This document shows positions 8,818 through 18,705 of a DNA stretch of 64,000 nucleotides, in pieces. The notes beneath the pieces are model-generated. The model saw only the letters and a list, made by a program, of their open reading frames with translations. It was not told where the DNA came from and did not search any database. The stretch is from Paenibacillus thermotolerans (GTDB lineage: Bacteria > Bacillota > Bacilli > Paenibacillales > YIM-B00363). The position numbers were made by a program, and so were the translations under genes. Within the stretch, counting starts at the first letter, position 1, and every line of letters begins with the position of its first letter. The stretch spans positions 124,610-188,609 of the forward strand of contig NZ_JAQZSG010000005.1 in assembly GCF_028745515.1 (NCBI RefSeq), given 5' to 3'.

Positions 8818-9510
8818 ATGATCAAAGGGAAAAAGGTGCTTGCCGTTATTCCGGCCCGTGGCGGTTCGAAGGGCATTGCTCGTAAAAATATTAGAAATGT
8901 CGCCGGCAAACCGCTTTTAGCCTGGACGGTTGAAGAGGCCCGAAAATCTCAATATATCGACAGGCTTGTCCTCTCTTCCGAAGATGAAGAGATCATTGAA
9001 ACAGCGAAAGGATTGGGGTGCGAGGTCCCCTTTGTAAGGCCGTTCGAATTGGCTCGTGACGATACTCCCGGAGTTGCGCCAATACTTCATGCGGTAGACT
9101 GCATTCAAGGTTATGACATCGTGGTCATGCTTCAGGTGACATCGCCTCTAAGGACCGTTTACGATATAGATCGTTGTATTAATCTCCTTTTTGAGAAAGA
9201 AGCGAATGCGCTTGTATCCGTTACATCACCTGATAAGAGTCCTTATTGGATGTACACTGTAGATCATCAAAGCAATCGAATGACTCCGCTGTTGAATTTG
9301 GAAAGTCTTCCTCTTCGCAGGCAGGATTTAAAACCCGCCTACGCTCTGAATGGAGCTGTCTACGTTGCTAAAATTGATTGGTTTCGGGAACATAAAAGCT
9401 TTTTGACAGAAGAAACGATAGCCTACATAATGCCAAAGGACAGATCATTCGATATCGATACTGAAATGGATTTGTCGATTTGTGATTTTTTGTTAAAACA
9501 GAGAGCGTAA
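8818..9510 (+). CDS. legF: CMP-nonulosonate cytidylyltransferase (LegF/NeuA family)
   Basis: It activates legionaminic acid with CTP to the CMP-sugar donor used by the flagellin glycosyltransferase. Seen: VIPARGGSKGIARKNI (residues 10-25), the family CTP-binding motif; LQVTSPLR near 100-107; ALNGAVY and the C-terminal FDIDTEMDLSICDFLL. At 230 residues it is a stand-alone synthetase without the C-terminal hydrolase domain of some NeuA proteins. It follows ptmE after 3 bases and closes the operon. No clear terminator follows; the flaG promoter lies only 18 bases after its stop. Confidence 0.88.
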   Translation: MIKGKKVLAVIPARGGSKGIARKNIRNVAGKPLLAWTVEEARKSQYIDRLVLSSEDEEIIETAKGLGCEVPFVRPFELARDDTPGVAPILHAVDCIQGYDIVVMLQVTSPLRTVYDIDRCINLLFEKEANALVSVTSPDKSPYWMYTVDHQSNRMTPLLNLESLPLRRQDLKPAYALNGAVYVAKIDWFREHKSFLTEETIAYIMPKDRSFDIDTEMDLSICDFLLKQRA

Positions 9511-9527
9511 TTATTTCCAAAAAGCTA

Positions 9528-9555
9528 TAAACCTTCTTCAATTGGCATCCGATAT
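9528..9555 (+). promoter_or_regulatory. SigD-type promoter of flaG-fliD-fliS-fliT
   Basis: TAAA at 9528-9531 is followed after 16 bases by TCCGATAT at 9548-9555, a 7 of 8 match to the SigD -10 GCCGATAT. It has the same spacer length as the site at 334-361 and sits 39 bases before the flaG start. Confidence 0.75.
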
Positions 9556-9594
9556 TAATAATAACGAATGCAGCTAATTGAGGAGGGACGCAGG

Positions 9595-9978
9595 ATGTCT
9601 GGCATATCCATAGGCGGAGTGGATCGATCGTATCCGGAGCGGAATCCCGTCGCAGATGTACAAAAGACGGAGCCGGTTCAATCAGGCCAAAGGCATATTA
9701 CTACTTCAAAAGAATTGAAACAAGCCGCTGTGCAAGGGGAACCGCTTTCGATCGCCGAGGAGCAGCTGGTAAAGGTGATCGAAAAGGCGAACAAAGCGCT
9801 GAGCGGCACGTATACGACTTTCGAATTTTCGATTCACGACAAAACGAAGGAAATCATGGTTAAGGTGCTCGATAAAGAAACCGGCAAAGTCATCCGCGAA
9901 ATTCCGAACGAGAAAATCCTCGATATGGTAGCGAAATTATGGGAGCTTGCCGGCATATTTATTGACGAGAAGCGATAA
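9595..9978 (+). CDS. flaG: Flagellar protein FlaG
   Basis: This 127-residue protein belongs to the FlaG family, small flagellar proteins found beside fliD and thought to affect filament length. Seen: a variable polar N-terminus and the conserved C-terminal half from about residue 55 (LVKVIEKANKALSGTYTTFEF, then KVLDKETGKVIREIPNEKILDM). An upstream in-frame ATG at 9568 exists, but AGGAGGG at 9581-9587 lies inside that extension at the right distance from the ATG at 9595, so the shorter start is chosen. Confidence 0.9.
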   Translation: MSGISIGGVDRSYPERNPVADVQKTEPVQSGQRHITTSKELKQAAVQGEPLSIAEEQLVKVIEKANKALSGTYTTFEFSIHDKTKEIMVKVLDKETGKVIREIPNEKILDMVAKLWELAGIFIDEKR

Positions 9979-9996
9979 ATTGGGAGGTTGGCCCTT

Positions 9997-11532
9997 GTGG
10001 TATTGCGTGTAGGAGGCCTTGCCTCAGGAATCGATACGGATAGCGTCATTAAGGAGTTAATGAAAGCGCGGCGGATTCCTCTCCAGAAGCTTCAAAATAA
10101 GAACAAACTGCTGGAGTGGAAGCGGGAAGATTATCTAGACATGAACTCCAAAATTCTGGATTACCGGAACAATAAGGTGTTTAAATTTACCCTTGAAGGG
10201 GTTCTTTCCAATAAGAAGGCGGATATTAAAGGCTCGACCGACGGCGTGTCGGTAAAGACTTCCGCAAACTCCCAGAACGGAACGATCGTGGTCGATTCCG
10301 TCACATTGGCGAAAGCGGCGAGCAATTACAGCGCATCAAATATTGCCAACGGTTCGTTTAAGTCCAACCAGAGCTTGCAATCCCAAAGAGGAAATCTTTC
10401 GGGAGTCGTACCTGCAGACGAAACGGTCTATAAATTCAAAATTAACGGTAAAGAAGTTACTGTAAACACGGCGGAAGAAAGCCTGGACGCCGTCATCCGA
10501 AAAATCAATGCAACGACGGGCGTTACGGCATATTATGATGCGAATGCTCAGCGAGTATCATTCGTAGCCAAAGAAACCGGATTGGTAAACGGAACTAACG
10601 GCGGCGAGGCGAATATTAAGTTTGAAGATACGCAAGGTAACTTTTTGACGGACGTGCTAAAAGTAACTACCGGGGCCGGCGCTCCATACGAAACAGCTGC
10701 GACGAATGCGACCGTTAAAATTAACGGACTCACAACAACGCGAACGAGCAACACATTTACAGTAAACGGCGTCGAAATTACACTGCAAAAAACGGGAACC
10801 CAATCCACCATTACGGTTTCGAACGATGTGGATGCAACGGTTACCGCCGTTAAGGATTTTATTAAGGATTACAATGAAATACTGGAAACGCTCTATTCTG
10901 AAGTTAATGAAAAGAAATATCGCGGATTCGATCCCTTGACGGAAGAACAGCGGAAGGATATGAGCGAGTCGGACATTAAATTGTGGGAAGAAAAGGCCCG
11001 CAGCGGGCTTCTTCGGAACGATTCGTACATTTCCGGCGCGATTTTCGGCATGCGGACCGCGATTGTCAGTCCAGTCAATACAGGAAGCAGCAAATATAAG
11101 ACGCTAAGCTCGATCGGGATCGAGACAGGCGAATATTTCGAGAACGGAAAGTTGTATCTGAAAGACGAAGAGGAATTTAAGAAAGCGCTGCAGGAAGATC
11201 CCGAAGCCGTCGTAAAGCTGTTTTCCCTTGGCGGTGCGGGCGACGGTTCGGAATCCGGTGATGTGGGGATTGCCCAGAAGATATATAATCTTCTCGATAA
11301 GACGTTGGATCAAATTAAAGAAACCGCCGGAACGTCCGCTACGCTTAAGGATGAAAGCGTGCTCGGGAAGGAATGGGACAAGCTGCAAAAACAAATCAAG
11401 GACTACGAGCGGCGAGTGAGTCAAGTCGAAGAGCGGTATTACCGTCAATTCACCGCAATGGAACGAGCCATTAGCATGTACAATTCCCAGTCGGCATATT
11501 TGGCGAACGCATTCGGAAACGGACAACGATAA
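9997..11532 (+). CDS. fliD: Flagellar filament cap protein FliD (HAP2)
   Basis: FliD forms the cap at the filament tip that folds flagellin during growth. Seen: the N-terminal motif GLASGIDTDSVIKELMKARRIPL, split over residues 6-28, that defines the FliD N domain, a variable Thr/Asn-rich middle, and the C-terminal FliD domain ending in a coiled coil (EWDKLQKQIKDYERRVSQVEERYYRQF, split over the last 60 residues). A TTG at 9988 opens the frame but directly abuts the GGGAGG at 9982-9987; the GTG at 9997 lies 9 bases after it and is chosen, giving 511 residues. The gene lies in the classic flaG-fliD-fliS-fliT order. Confidence 0.95.
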   Translation: MVLRVGGLASGIDTDSVIKELMKARRIPLQKLQNKNKLLEWKREDYLDMNSKILDYRNNKVFKFTLEGVLSNKKADIKGSTDGVSVKTSANSQNGTIVVDSVTLAKAASNYSASNIANGSFKSNQSLQSQRGNLSGVVPADETVYKFKINGKEVTVNTAEESLDAVIRKINATTGVTAYYDANAQRVSFVAKETGLVNGTNGGEANIKFEDTQGNFLTDVLKVTTGAGAPYETAATNATVKINGLTTTRTSNTFTVNGVEITLQKTGTQSTITVSNDVDATVTAVKDFIKDYNEILETLYSEVNEKKYRGFDPLTEEQRKDMSESDIKLWEEKARSGLLRNDSYISGAIFGMRTAIVSPVNTGSSKYKTLSSIGIETGEYFENGKLYLKDEEEFKKALQEDPEAVVKLFSLGGAGDGSESGDVGIAQKIYNLLDKTLDQIKETAGTSATLKDESVLGKEWDKLQKQIKDYERRVSQVEERYYRQFTAMERAISMYNSQSAYLANAFGNGQR

Positions 11533-11550
11533 TAACCGGGGGGAATCAGG

Positions 11551-11940
11551 ATGATACAGCAGCAACCGAATAAATATTTGGAAACAGCGGTGCAAACGGC
11601 ATCTCCGCAGCAGCTGTTAATTATGCTGTATGACGGAGGGATTCGGTTTTGCAGGGCAGGGGCCGAAGCGATTCGTCAAAAGCGCTATGAAGATGCCAAC
11701 AAAAGTTTATGCCGGGTTCAGGATATTATTAACGAGTTCATTATTACACTTGACCGAAATGCTCCTGTTGCAAAGGGATTGCTTGCTCTTTACGAATATA
11801 TGAATCATCAATTGATTCAAGCCAACATCAAAAAGGATGAGGAGATCGTTCAAGAGGTGTTGGGTTATTTGCAGGAATTGAAAGAGACATGGGTTCAAGC
11901 TGCAAAGTCCGCCGCAGGGGCCGGTCCGAAACATGGGTAA
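11551..11940 (+). CDS. fliS: Flagellar export chaperone FliS
   Basis: FliS binds the C-terminal helix of newly made flagellin and keeps it unfolded for export. Seen: the N-terminal YLETAVQTASPQQLLIMLYDG (the FliS motif, split around residues 9-30), then four helices including ANKSLCRVQDIINEF and LALYEYMNHQLIQANI. Its 129 residues are the normal size. The RBS is GGGGGGAA upstream of the ATG. It overlaps fliT by 8 bases. Confidence 0.95.
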   Translation: MIQQQPNKYLETAVQTASPQQLLIMLYDGGIRFCRAGAEAIRQKRYEDANKSLCRVQDIINEFIITLDRNAPVAKGLLALYEYMNHQLIQANIKKDEEIVQEVLGYLQELKETWVQAAKSAAGAGPKHG

Positions 11941-12265
11941 TGCCGTTGAACAACTGGAGCAGCTCACGCAAACGATCATCAGCCGGTTACATGAGATTGA
12001 TTTTGAGGAAATGGCTGAATTTGTTGAACGAAGAGAGCAGCTCATGAAAGAGATTCAAGCGGAATTCACCATAACGGAAACGCAAGTATTTAGGGACAGA
12101 GTGCGAAAGCTGCTGGAGCGGGATACTGAAATTTTGAAGAAGATGGAACAGCTGAAGGAAGAAGCAAGACAAGGCATGAATCAAATGCATGCCGCCAAAA
12201 TCCGAAGAAGCGCGTATGACGGCAATTACTTAGCCGACAGCGTTTTTTTTGATAAAAAGAAATAG
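11933..12265 (+). CDS. fliT: Flagellar protein FliT-like
   Basis: This 110-residue helical protein lies directly after and overlaps fliS by 8 bases, the position of fliT in Bacillus. Seen: a continuous amphipathic helical pattern with FVERREQLMKEIQ near residue 31, as in FliT chaperones, which bind FliD and control flagellar gene regulators. Sequence conservation in the family is low, so the call rests on size, helical character and position. A terminator follows. Confidence 0.8.
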   Translation: MGNAVEQLEQLTQTIISRLHEIDFEEMAEFVERREQLMKEIQAEFTITETQVFRDRVRKLLERDTEILKKMEQLKEEARQGMNQMHAAKIRRSAYDGNYLADSVFFDKKK

Positions 12266-12275
12266 ACGATTAACC

Positions 12276-12313
12276 GGCCGGACGTACGCGTAATGTACGT
12301 TGCGGCCTTTTTA
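12276..12313 (+). terminator. Terminator of the flaG-fliT operon
   Basis: GGCCG at 12276-12280 pairs with CGGCC at 12303-12307, with an inner ACGTAC/GTACGT stem, followed by TTTTT. Confidence 0.85.
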
Positions 12314-12324
12314 TTTATGAAGCT

Positions 12325-12381
12325 TTATCCACACCATTCTACCAACAAGCCTGTGGATAATGTGTATAACTTTGTGCATAA
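12325..12381. promoter_or_regulatory. Cluster of four DnaA boxes
   Basis: Four 9-mers match the DnaA-box consensus TTATNCACA within 57 bp: TTATCCACA at 12325-12333 on the plus strand, and TGTGGATAA (12352-12360), TGTGTATAA (12361-12369) and TGTGCATAA (12373-12381) on the minus strand. The first two are the tight-binding TTATCCACA form. They lie in the 312-bp gap between fliT and the cold-shock gene. Apart from them the gap holds only the fliT terminator and the csp promoter and leader. Confidence 0.8.
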
Positions 12382-12494
12382 CTAATGAAAACAAGCTTTC
12401 ATCCACGCCTTTTCCCGTTAATATTCTGTTTGTAATGGAATTTTCGGAACATTTGAAATTGTCACGAATGTGTAGAAATTACCGCTTGACCTGA

Positions 12495-12523
12495 TTGACG
12501 AAAACGGCATGTGGTGGTATATT
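12495..12523 (+). promoter_or_regulatory. SigA-type promoter of the cold-shock gene
   Basis: TTGACG at 12495-12500, a 17-bp spacer and TATATT at 12518-12523. Transcription should start near 12530, giving a leader of about 48 bases before the ATG. Confidence 0.75.
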
Positions 12524-12577
12524 CGTCTTGTGGTGTATCTTTCGTCCACGCACTTGAATATGAAGGGATTGTGTCAC

Positions 12578-12775
12578 ATGCAAGGTAAAGTGAAATGGTT
12601 CAATGCAGAGAAGGGCTACGGCTTCATCGAAACTGAGCAAGGTGGAGACGTATTCGTACACTTCTCCGCGATCCAACAAGAAGGCTTCAAAACTCTTGAA
12701 GAAGGCCAAGCGGTTGAATTCGACATCGTCGAAGGCGCTCGCGGTCCTCAAGCAGCTAACGTAACCAAATTGTAA
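12578..12775 (+). CDS. Cold-shock protein (CspA/CspB family)
   Basis: This 65-residue single-strand nucleic-acid binding protein is an RNA chaperone of the five-strand OB fold. Seen: [15 protein letters not shown] with the RNP1 motif (KGYGFI, residues 12-17) and RNP2 VFVHFSAI (residues 25-32). A longer reading frame starts at 12509, but it begins inside the promoter. AAGGGA at 12563-12568 and the conserved start MQGKVKWFN select the ATG at 12578. It is monocistronic, with its own promoter and terminator. Confidence 0.96.
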   Translation: MQGKVKWFNAEKGYGFIETEQGGDVFVHFSAIQQEGFKTLEEGQAVEFDIVEGARGPQAANVTKL

Positions 12776-12835
12776 TCATCGCGGCGGAATTGCCGCCGTA
12801 CCAATAGATGGTTCATATGGATCGTAGCAATTCAC

Positions 12836-12864
12836 AACACCTCGGACATCCGAGGTGTTTTTTT
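12836..12864 (+). terminator. Terminator of the cold-shock gene
   Basis: AACACCTCGG and CCGAGGTGTT form a perfect 10-bp stem with a 4-base loop (12836-12859), followed by a T run. A second small hairpin (GCGGCGG/CCGCCG) lies at 12781-12798 right after the stop codon. Confidence 0.93.
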
Positions 12865-12900
12865 GCGCATTTTTTGTAAGCGGTAACTTGTCAGAAAATT

Positions 12901-12929
12901 TTGAATTTTGTTAGGCGTTATGTTAAGAT
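12901..12929 (+). promoter_or_regulatory. Possible SigA-type promoter of hpf
   Basis: TTGAAT at 12901-12906, a 17-bp spacer and TAAGAT at 12924-12929. Each box matches 4 of 6 bases. No clear SigB or SigH promoter, known for this gene in Bacillus, was seen. Confidence 0.45.
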
Positions 12930-12962
12930 GTGATTAAGGCTTAACCAAAGGAGGATTTCACC

Positions 12963-13520
12963 ATGAAATTCCAAATTCGCGGAAAGAACGTCGAAATCAC
13001 CAATCCTTTAAGGGAGTATGCTGAGAGAAAGGTAGGGCGATTGGAAAAATATTTTGAAGCCCCGCTCACATCCGAAGTGCTGATCACCTTAAGCGTATTA
13101 AAAAGCAAACATACGGTTGAGGTTGTTATTCCTGTGAACGGCGCGATGCTTCGCGCGGAAGAACGTTCGCACGATATGTACGCCTCGATTGACATGGTTA
13201 TAGATAAACTGGAAAGGCAAATTCGCAAGCTGAAGACGAAAATTAACCGAAAGGTTCGCCAGGAAGGGACGCAAAGAAGCGTCTTCAAGGAAGCGTTCGA
13301 ACAGGCGGCGCCGGCCAGAGCGCATGAGGAAGACGATCCGTTCGAGGTCGTACGGACGAAGCGCTTCAACCTGAAGCCGATGGATGTGGAGGAAGCCGTT
13401 CTGCAGATGAACCTCCTCGGTCACGATTTTTACGTGTTCTCCAACTCGAGCACATCGGCCGTGAATGTCGTATACAGAAGGGAAGACGGCAAATACGGCT
13501 TGATTGAACCGGCCGTCTAA
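12963..13520 (+). CDS. hpf: Ribosome hibernation promoting factor, long form
   Basis: The protein joins 70S ribosomes into inactive 100S dimers in stationary phase. Seen: the N-terminal S30AE domain (residues 1 to about 105, MKFQIRGKNVEITNPLREY, with the basic helix KLERQIRKLKTKINRKVR) and the C-terminal dimerisation domain from about 128 to 185 (VVRTKRFNLKPMDVEEAVLQM, split, then LGHDFYVFSN and VYRREDGKYGLIEP). At 185 residues it is the long, Gram-positive form that needs no partner. The RBS is AAAGGAGG at 12947-12954. It lies directly before secA, as in Bacillus. Confidence 0.96.
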   Translation: MKFQIRGKNVEITNPLREYAERKVGRLEKYFEAPLTSEVLITLSVLKSKHTVEVVIPVNGAMLRAEERSHDMYASIDMVIDKLERQIRKLKTKINRKVRQEGTQRSVFKEAFEQAAPARAHEEDDPFEVVRTKRFNLKPMDVEEAVLQMNLLGHDFYVFSNSSTSAVNVVYRREDGKYGLIEPAV

Positions 13521-13542
13521 TCCAGGTAAATAATGCAAATCG

Positions 13543-13574
13543 GAAAGCCCGTCCGCAACGGATCGGGCTTTCTT
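13543..13574 (+). terminator. Terminator of hpf
   Basis: GAAAGCCCG and CGGGCTTTC form a 9-bp stem around a TCCGCAACGGAT loop that can pair further; a short T stretch follows. Confidence 0.8.
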
Positions 13575-13599
13575 TACGTATATAATTGGGTATGCAAAG

Positions 13600-13628
13600 T
13601 TGATACACTACCTGCAAACTGTTACAAT
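13600..13628 (+). promoter_or_regulatory. SigA-type promoter of secA
   Basis: TTGATA at 13600-13605, a 17-bp spacer and TACAAT at 13623-13628, about 38 bases before the secA start. Confidence 0.8.
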
Positions 13629-13665
13629 ATTTGCTGAAAGTTCAACCTGGAAAGGGGAACACCAA

Positions 13666-16167
<2,502 letters not shown>

Positions 16168-16227
16168 AGCGTCTTTCCGCCCGGCTTCGGCCGGGCATTA
16201 TCTGTTATTTGAAGGAGCGTAATTTTC

Positions 16228-17344
16228 ATGATGTTGGAACCGGAACTCAGACACCGTCTCGACGAAGCGGCGGAAAAACTCGAAGCGCTTAGGGGGTCTC
16301 TTTGACTTAGACCTTAAGCTGGAACAGATCGACGATTTCGAACAAAAAATGTCCGCACCGGACTTTTGGGACGATAACGAACGCGCCCAAAAAATGATCG
16401 GCGAGCTGAACGCGATCAAATCGGTGGTGGAGAAATATCAGAAGCTGCAAGGCGAGTGCGAAGACCTGCAGCTGCTTAAGCAATTAATAGAAGAAGAAGG
16501 GGAAGAAAGCCTTGCCAAGGAGTGGGAGGAAGGCGTAAATAAGCTGTACTCCGATCTCGAGCAATTCGAGCTGACGCTCCTGCTTAGCTCCCCTTACGAT
16601 AAATACAATGCGATTCTGGAGCTCCATCCGGGTGCGGGAGGCACGGAGTCGCAGGATTGGGCTTCGATGCTGTACCGGATGTATACGCGATGGGCGGAGA
16701 AGAGCGGCTATAAGGTGGAAGTTTTGGACTATTTACCGGGGGACGAGGCCGGCATTAAGAGCGTGACGATTCTCGTTCAAGGCTACAATGCATACGGCTA
16801 CCTGAAGGCTGAGAAGGGCGTCCATCGCCTTGTGCGCATTTCGCCGTTCGACGCTTCGGGCAGAAGGCATACGTCCTTCGTATCCTGCGACGTCATTCCG
16901 GAAATCGAAGACGACAACACGGAGATCGAAATTCGTCCTGAGGATCTCAAGGTGGACACGTATCGTTCGAGCGGCGCGGGCGGTCAGCATATCAATAAGA
17001 CGGAATCGGCCGTCCGGATCACGCACTTGCCGACAGGCATCGTGGTGGCATGCCAATCCGAGCGTTCGCAAATTTCGAACCGGGACCGGGCGATGCAGAT
17101 GCTGCGCTCGAAGCTGTTTGAGAGACGTCTTGAGGAGCAGCAGAAGGAAATCGCGGCCATCCGAGGCGAGCAAAGCGATATCGCTTGGGGCAGCCAGATC
17201 CGTTCTTACGTATTCCATCCGTACAGCATGGTGAAGGATCACCGTACGGGCGAAGAAACCGGCAATGTCGGAGCCGTGATGGACGGGGAGCTCGATCCGT
17301 TCATCAATGCGTATTTGCGAAATCAAATTCAGAAATCCGAGTAG
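16228..17344 (+). CDS. prfB: Peptide chain release factor 2, with programmed +1 frameshift
   Basis: RF2 ends translation at UGA and UAA. The gene is read in two frames: 25 codons from the ATG at 16228 to an in-frame TGA at 16303-16305, then +1 into GAC at 16304 and on to 17344, 371 residues in total. The shift site is the classical one: an internal Shine-Dalgarno AGGGGG at 16291-16296, then CTT TGA C. Seen in the second part: the RF2 stop-codon tripeptide SPF at residues 205-207 and the catalytic GGQ at 251-253. It is not a pseudogene. It follows secA after 60 bases with a weak hairpin (16180-16197) between. Confidence 0.96.
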
Positions 17345-17347
17345 CGT

Positions 17348-18229
17348 ATGATCAAAAATCGTTCAAGAGTCGTTAAACCGCGTTATCCGATCGGGTCGCC
17401 GATGCATACGGCGATGGAATATGCGCTGCTGCTGATCGGGTCTTTTCTGATTGCGGTAAGCTTTAACCTGTTCCTGGCGCCGAACGAGATTGCCTCCGGC
17501 GGCGTATCGGGCATATCGATCATCGTTCGGGCGGTGCTGGACATCGAACCGGCGATCACGCAGTGGGCGCTGAACATTCCGCTGTTTATCGCCGGAGCTT
17601 TGCTGCTCGGGGGCAAGTTCGGGCTGAAGACGGCTGTAGGTACGGCCGTGTCTCCTTTATTCGTTCTCCTTACGTCTTCCTGGGCGCCTCTTACCGACAA
17701 TCCGCTGCTCGCTTCGATTTTCGGCGGGCTGGGAGTCGGCGCAGGGCTCGGAATCGTATTTCGGGGGCGCGGGTCCTCCGGCGGGCTGGACGTGGCCGCG
17801 CAAATATTGCACAAGTTTACCGGGCTCAGCCTCGGGGTTTCCGTCGCGCTCCTTGACGGGACCGTCATAACGGTGGCGGGCTTTGTGTTTTCGGCGGAGC
17901 AGGCGCTCTATGCGCTCATCGGGCTGTTCGTCACGACGAAGACGATCGATGTGGTGCAGCTCGGCTTCGCCACCTCGAAGGTTGCGTACATTATCAGCAA
18001 CGATGAGGAAACGATCGCCAAAGCGATCCTGCACGACCTGGACCGGGGGCTCACCCGGTTGACCGCGCACGGCGGATACACGGGTCAGGAGCGGACGGTG
18101 CTGATGGTCGTCGTTTCCAAGACGGAGGTCACGAAGCTGAAGGCGGTCGTGCAGAAGGCCGATCCGCAGGCGTTCGTCATTATTACCGGCGCTACGGAAG
18201 TGCTTGGAGAAGGCTTTAAAGTTCAATAG
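17348..18229 (+). CDS. YitT family membrane protein (DUF2179)
   Basis: This 293-residue protein has about five membrane segments (residues 22-40, 58-76, 84-102, 110-128, 155-180) and a C-terminal soluble DUF2179 domain from about 205 (AYIISNDEETIAKAILHDLDRGLTRL, split; GGYTGQERTVLMVVVSKTE). Seen: the family motif NLFLAPNEIASGGVSGISII. Function is not established for the family. It starts 3 bases after prfB. The start is uncertain, since an ATG at 17402 directly before the first membrane segment is also possible. In Bacillus a YitT paralogue (YvjA) sits in the same region, which supports synteny. Confidence 0.88.
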   Translation: MIKNRSRVVKPRYPIGSPMHTAMEYALLLIGSFLIAVSFNLFLAPNEIASGGVSGISIIVRAVLDIEPAITQWALNIPLFIAGALLLGGKFGLKTAVGTAVSPLFVLLTSSWAPLTDNPLLASIFGGLGVGAGLGIVFRGRGSSGGLDVAAQILHKFTGLSLGVSVALLDGTVITVAGFVFSAEQALYALIGLFVTTKTIDVVQLGFATSKVAYIISNDEETIAKAILHDLDRGLTRLTAHGGYTGQERTVLMVVVSKTEVTKLKAVVQKADPQAFVIITGATEVLGEGFKVQ

Positions 18230-18240
18230 AGATTTTATGG

Positions 18241-18269
18241 GTCCGTCCTGAATGGGGCGGGCTTTTTTG
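18241..18269 (+). terminator. Terminator after the YitT family gene
   Basis: GTCCGTCC pairs with GGGCGGGC (two G-U pairs) around a short loop and is followed by six T residues. Confidence 0.75.
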
Positions 18270-18337
18270 TGCTTCGGCCGTTTGGTTTGGGCGAGGATAT
18301 TTCGGAGAGCAGAGAAAGTTGGAAATGGGGCGTGGGG

Positions 18338-18475
18338 AATAACGGATTTTGAGGTACTTATATGTGGGAGAGAAGGAGCAATACAACGAAGTGTGTGGAA
18401 ATAACGGATTGCGAATCAATTATTTGCGAAAGGTATACGGGGATTGCGAGGAATAGCGGATTCTGAGGTACTTAA
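18338..18475. repeat. Three 24-bp repeat units spaced 62 and 52 bp
   Basis: Units start at 18338 (AATAACGGATTTTGAGGTAC...), 18400 (AATAACGGATTGCGAATC...) and 18452 (AATAGCGGATTCTGAGGTAC...). Units one and three are near-identical over 22 bases. Start-to-start distances are 62 and 52 bp, the same steps seen at 38995-39184 and 61827-62075 with other unit sequences. They lie in the 565-bp gap before argC. Confidence 0.75.
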
Positions 18476-18516
18476 TTTCATGTGTTTTGATGCAGCAGGC
18501 AATGGCATTGATCGGT

Positions 18517-18650
18517 TTGTCAGCGAGATTGTCTTATTTGTCAGCGAGCGTTGACTATTTTGTCAGTATCACTGACTACCGCCCCCAATAGTCAATTAAG
18601 TTGACTATTTTGTCACTCAGCACTGACTAAATTGTCAATATGTCTGACAA
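18517..18650. repeat. 134-bp array of six GTCA-N7/8-TGAC palindromes (copy A)
   Basis: GTCA starts at 18519, 18540, 18562, 18591, 18612 and 18634, so steps are 21, 22, 29, 21, 22. Inner loops are 7, 8, 7 and 7, 7/8 pattern repeated (7, 8, 7). Linkers inside a triplet are 6-bp A/T-rich; the linker between triplets is TACCGCCCCCAATA. The first unit ends in TGTC instead of TGAC. Two more arrays of identical layout lie at 28062-28195 and 53783-53916. The array ends 56 bp before the arg promoter. Confidence 0.9.
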
Positions 18651-18705
18651 CCGCCCGTATCCACAAATTGCATGAAAGTCTACATATATTTTTCACAAAA
18701 AAACG

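Noticed and set aside
12325-12381. DnaA boxes as the chromosome origin
   Set aside because: There is no dnaA, dnaN or gyrase gene nearby, no AT-rich unwinding region of the right form, and the neighbourhood is flagellar/secA.
16228-16305. prfB as a frameshifted pseudogene
   Set aside because: The stop at codon 26 is the conserved programmed frameshift site with its internal Shine-Dalgarno, and the rest of the gene is intact.
18517-18650. GTCA arrays as a CRISPR array
   Set aside because: There is no constant repeat with unique spacers; the only constant parts are 4-base arms. Unit size is 15-16 bp and no cas gene is present.
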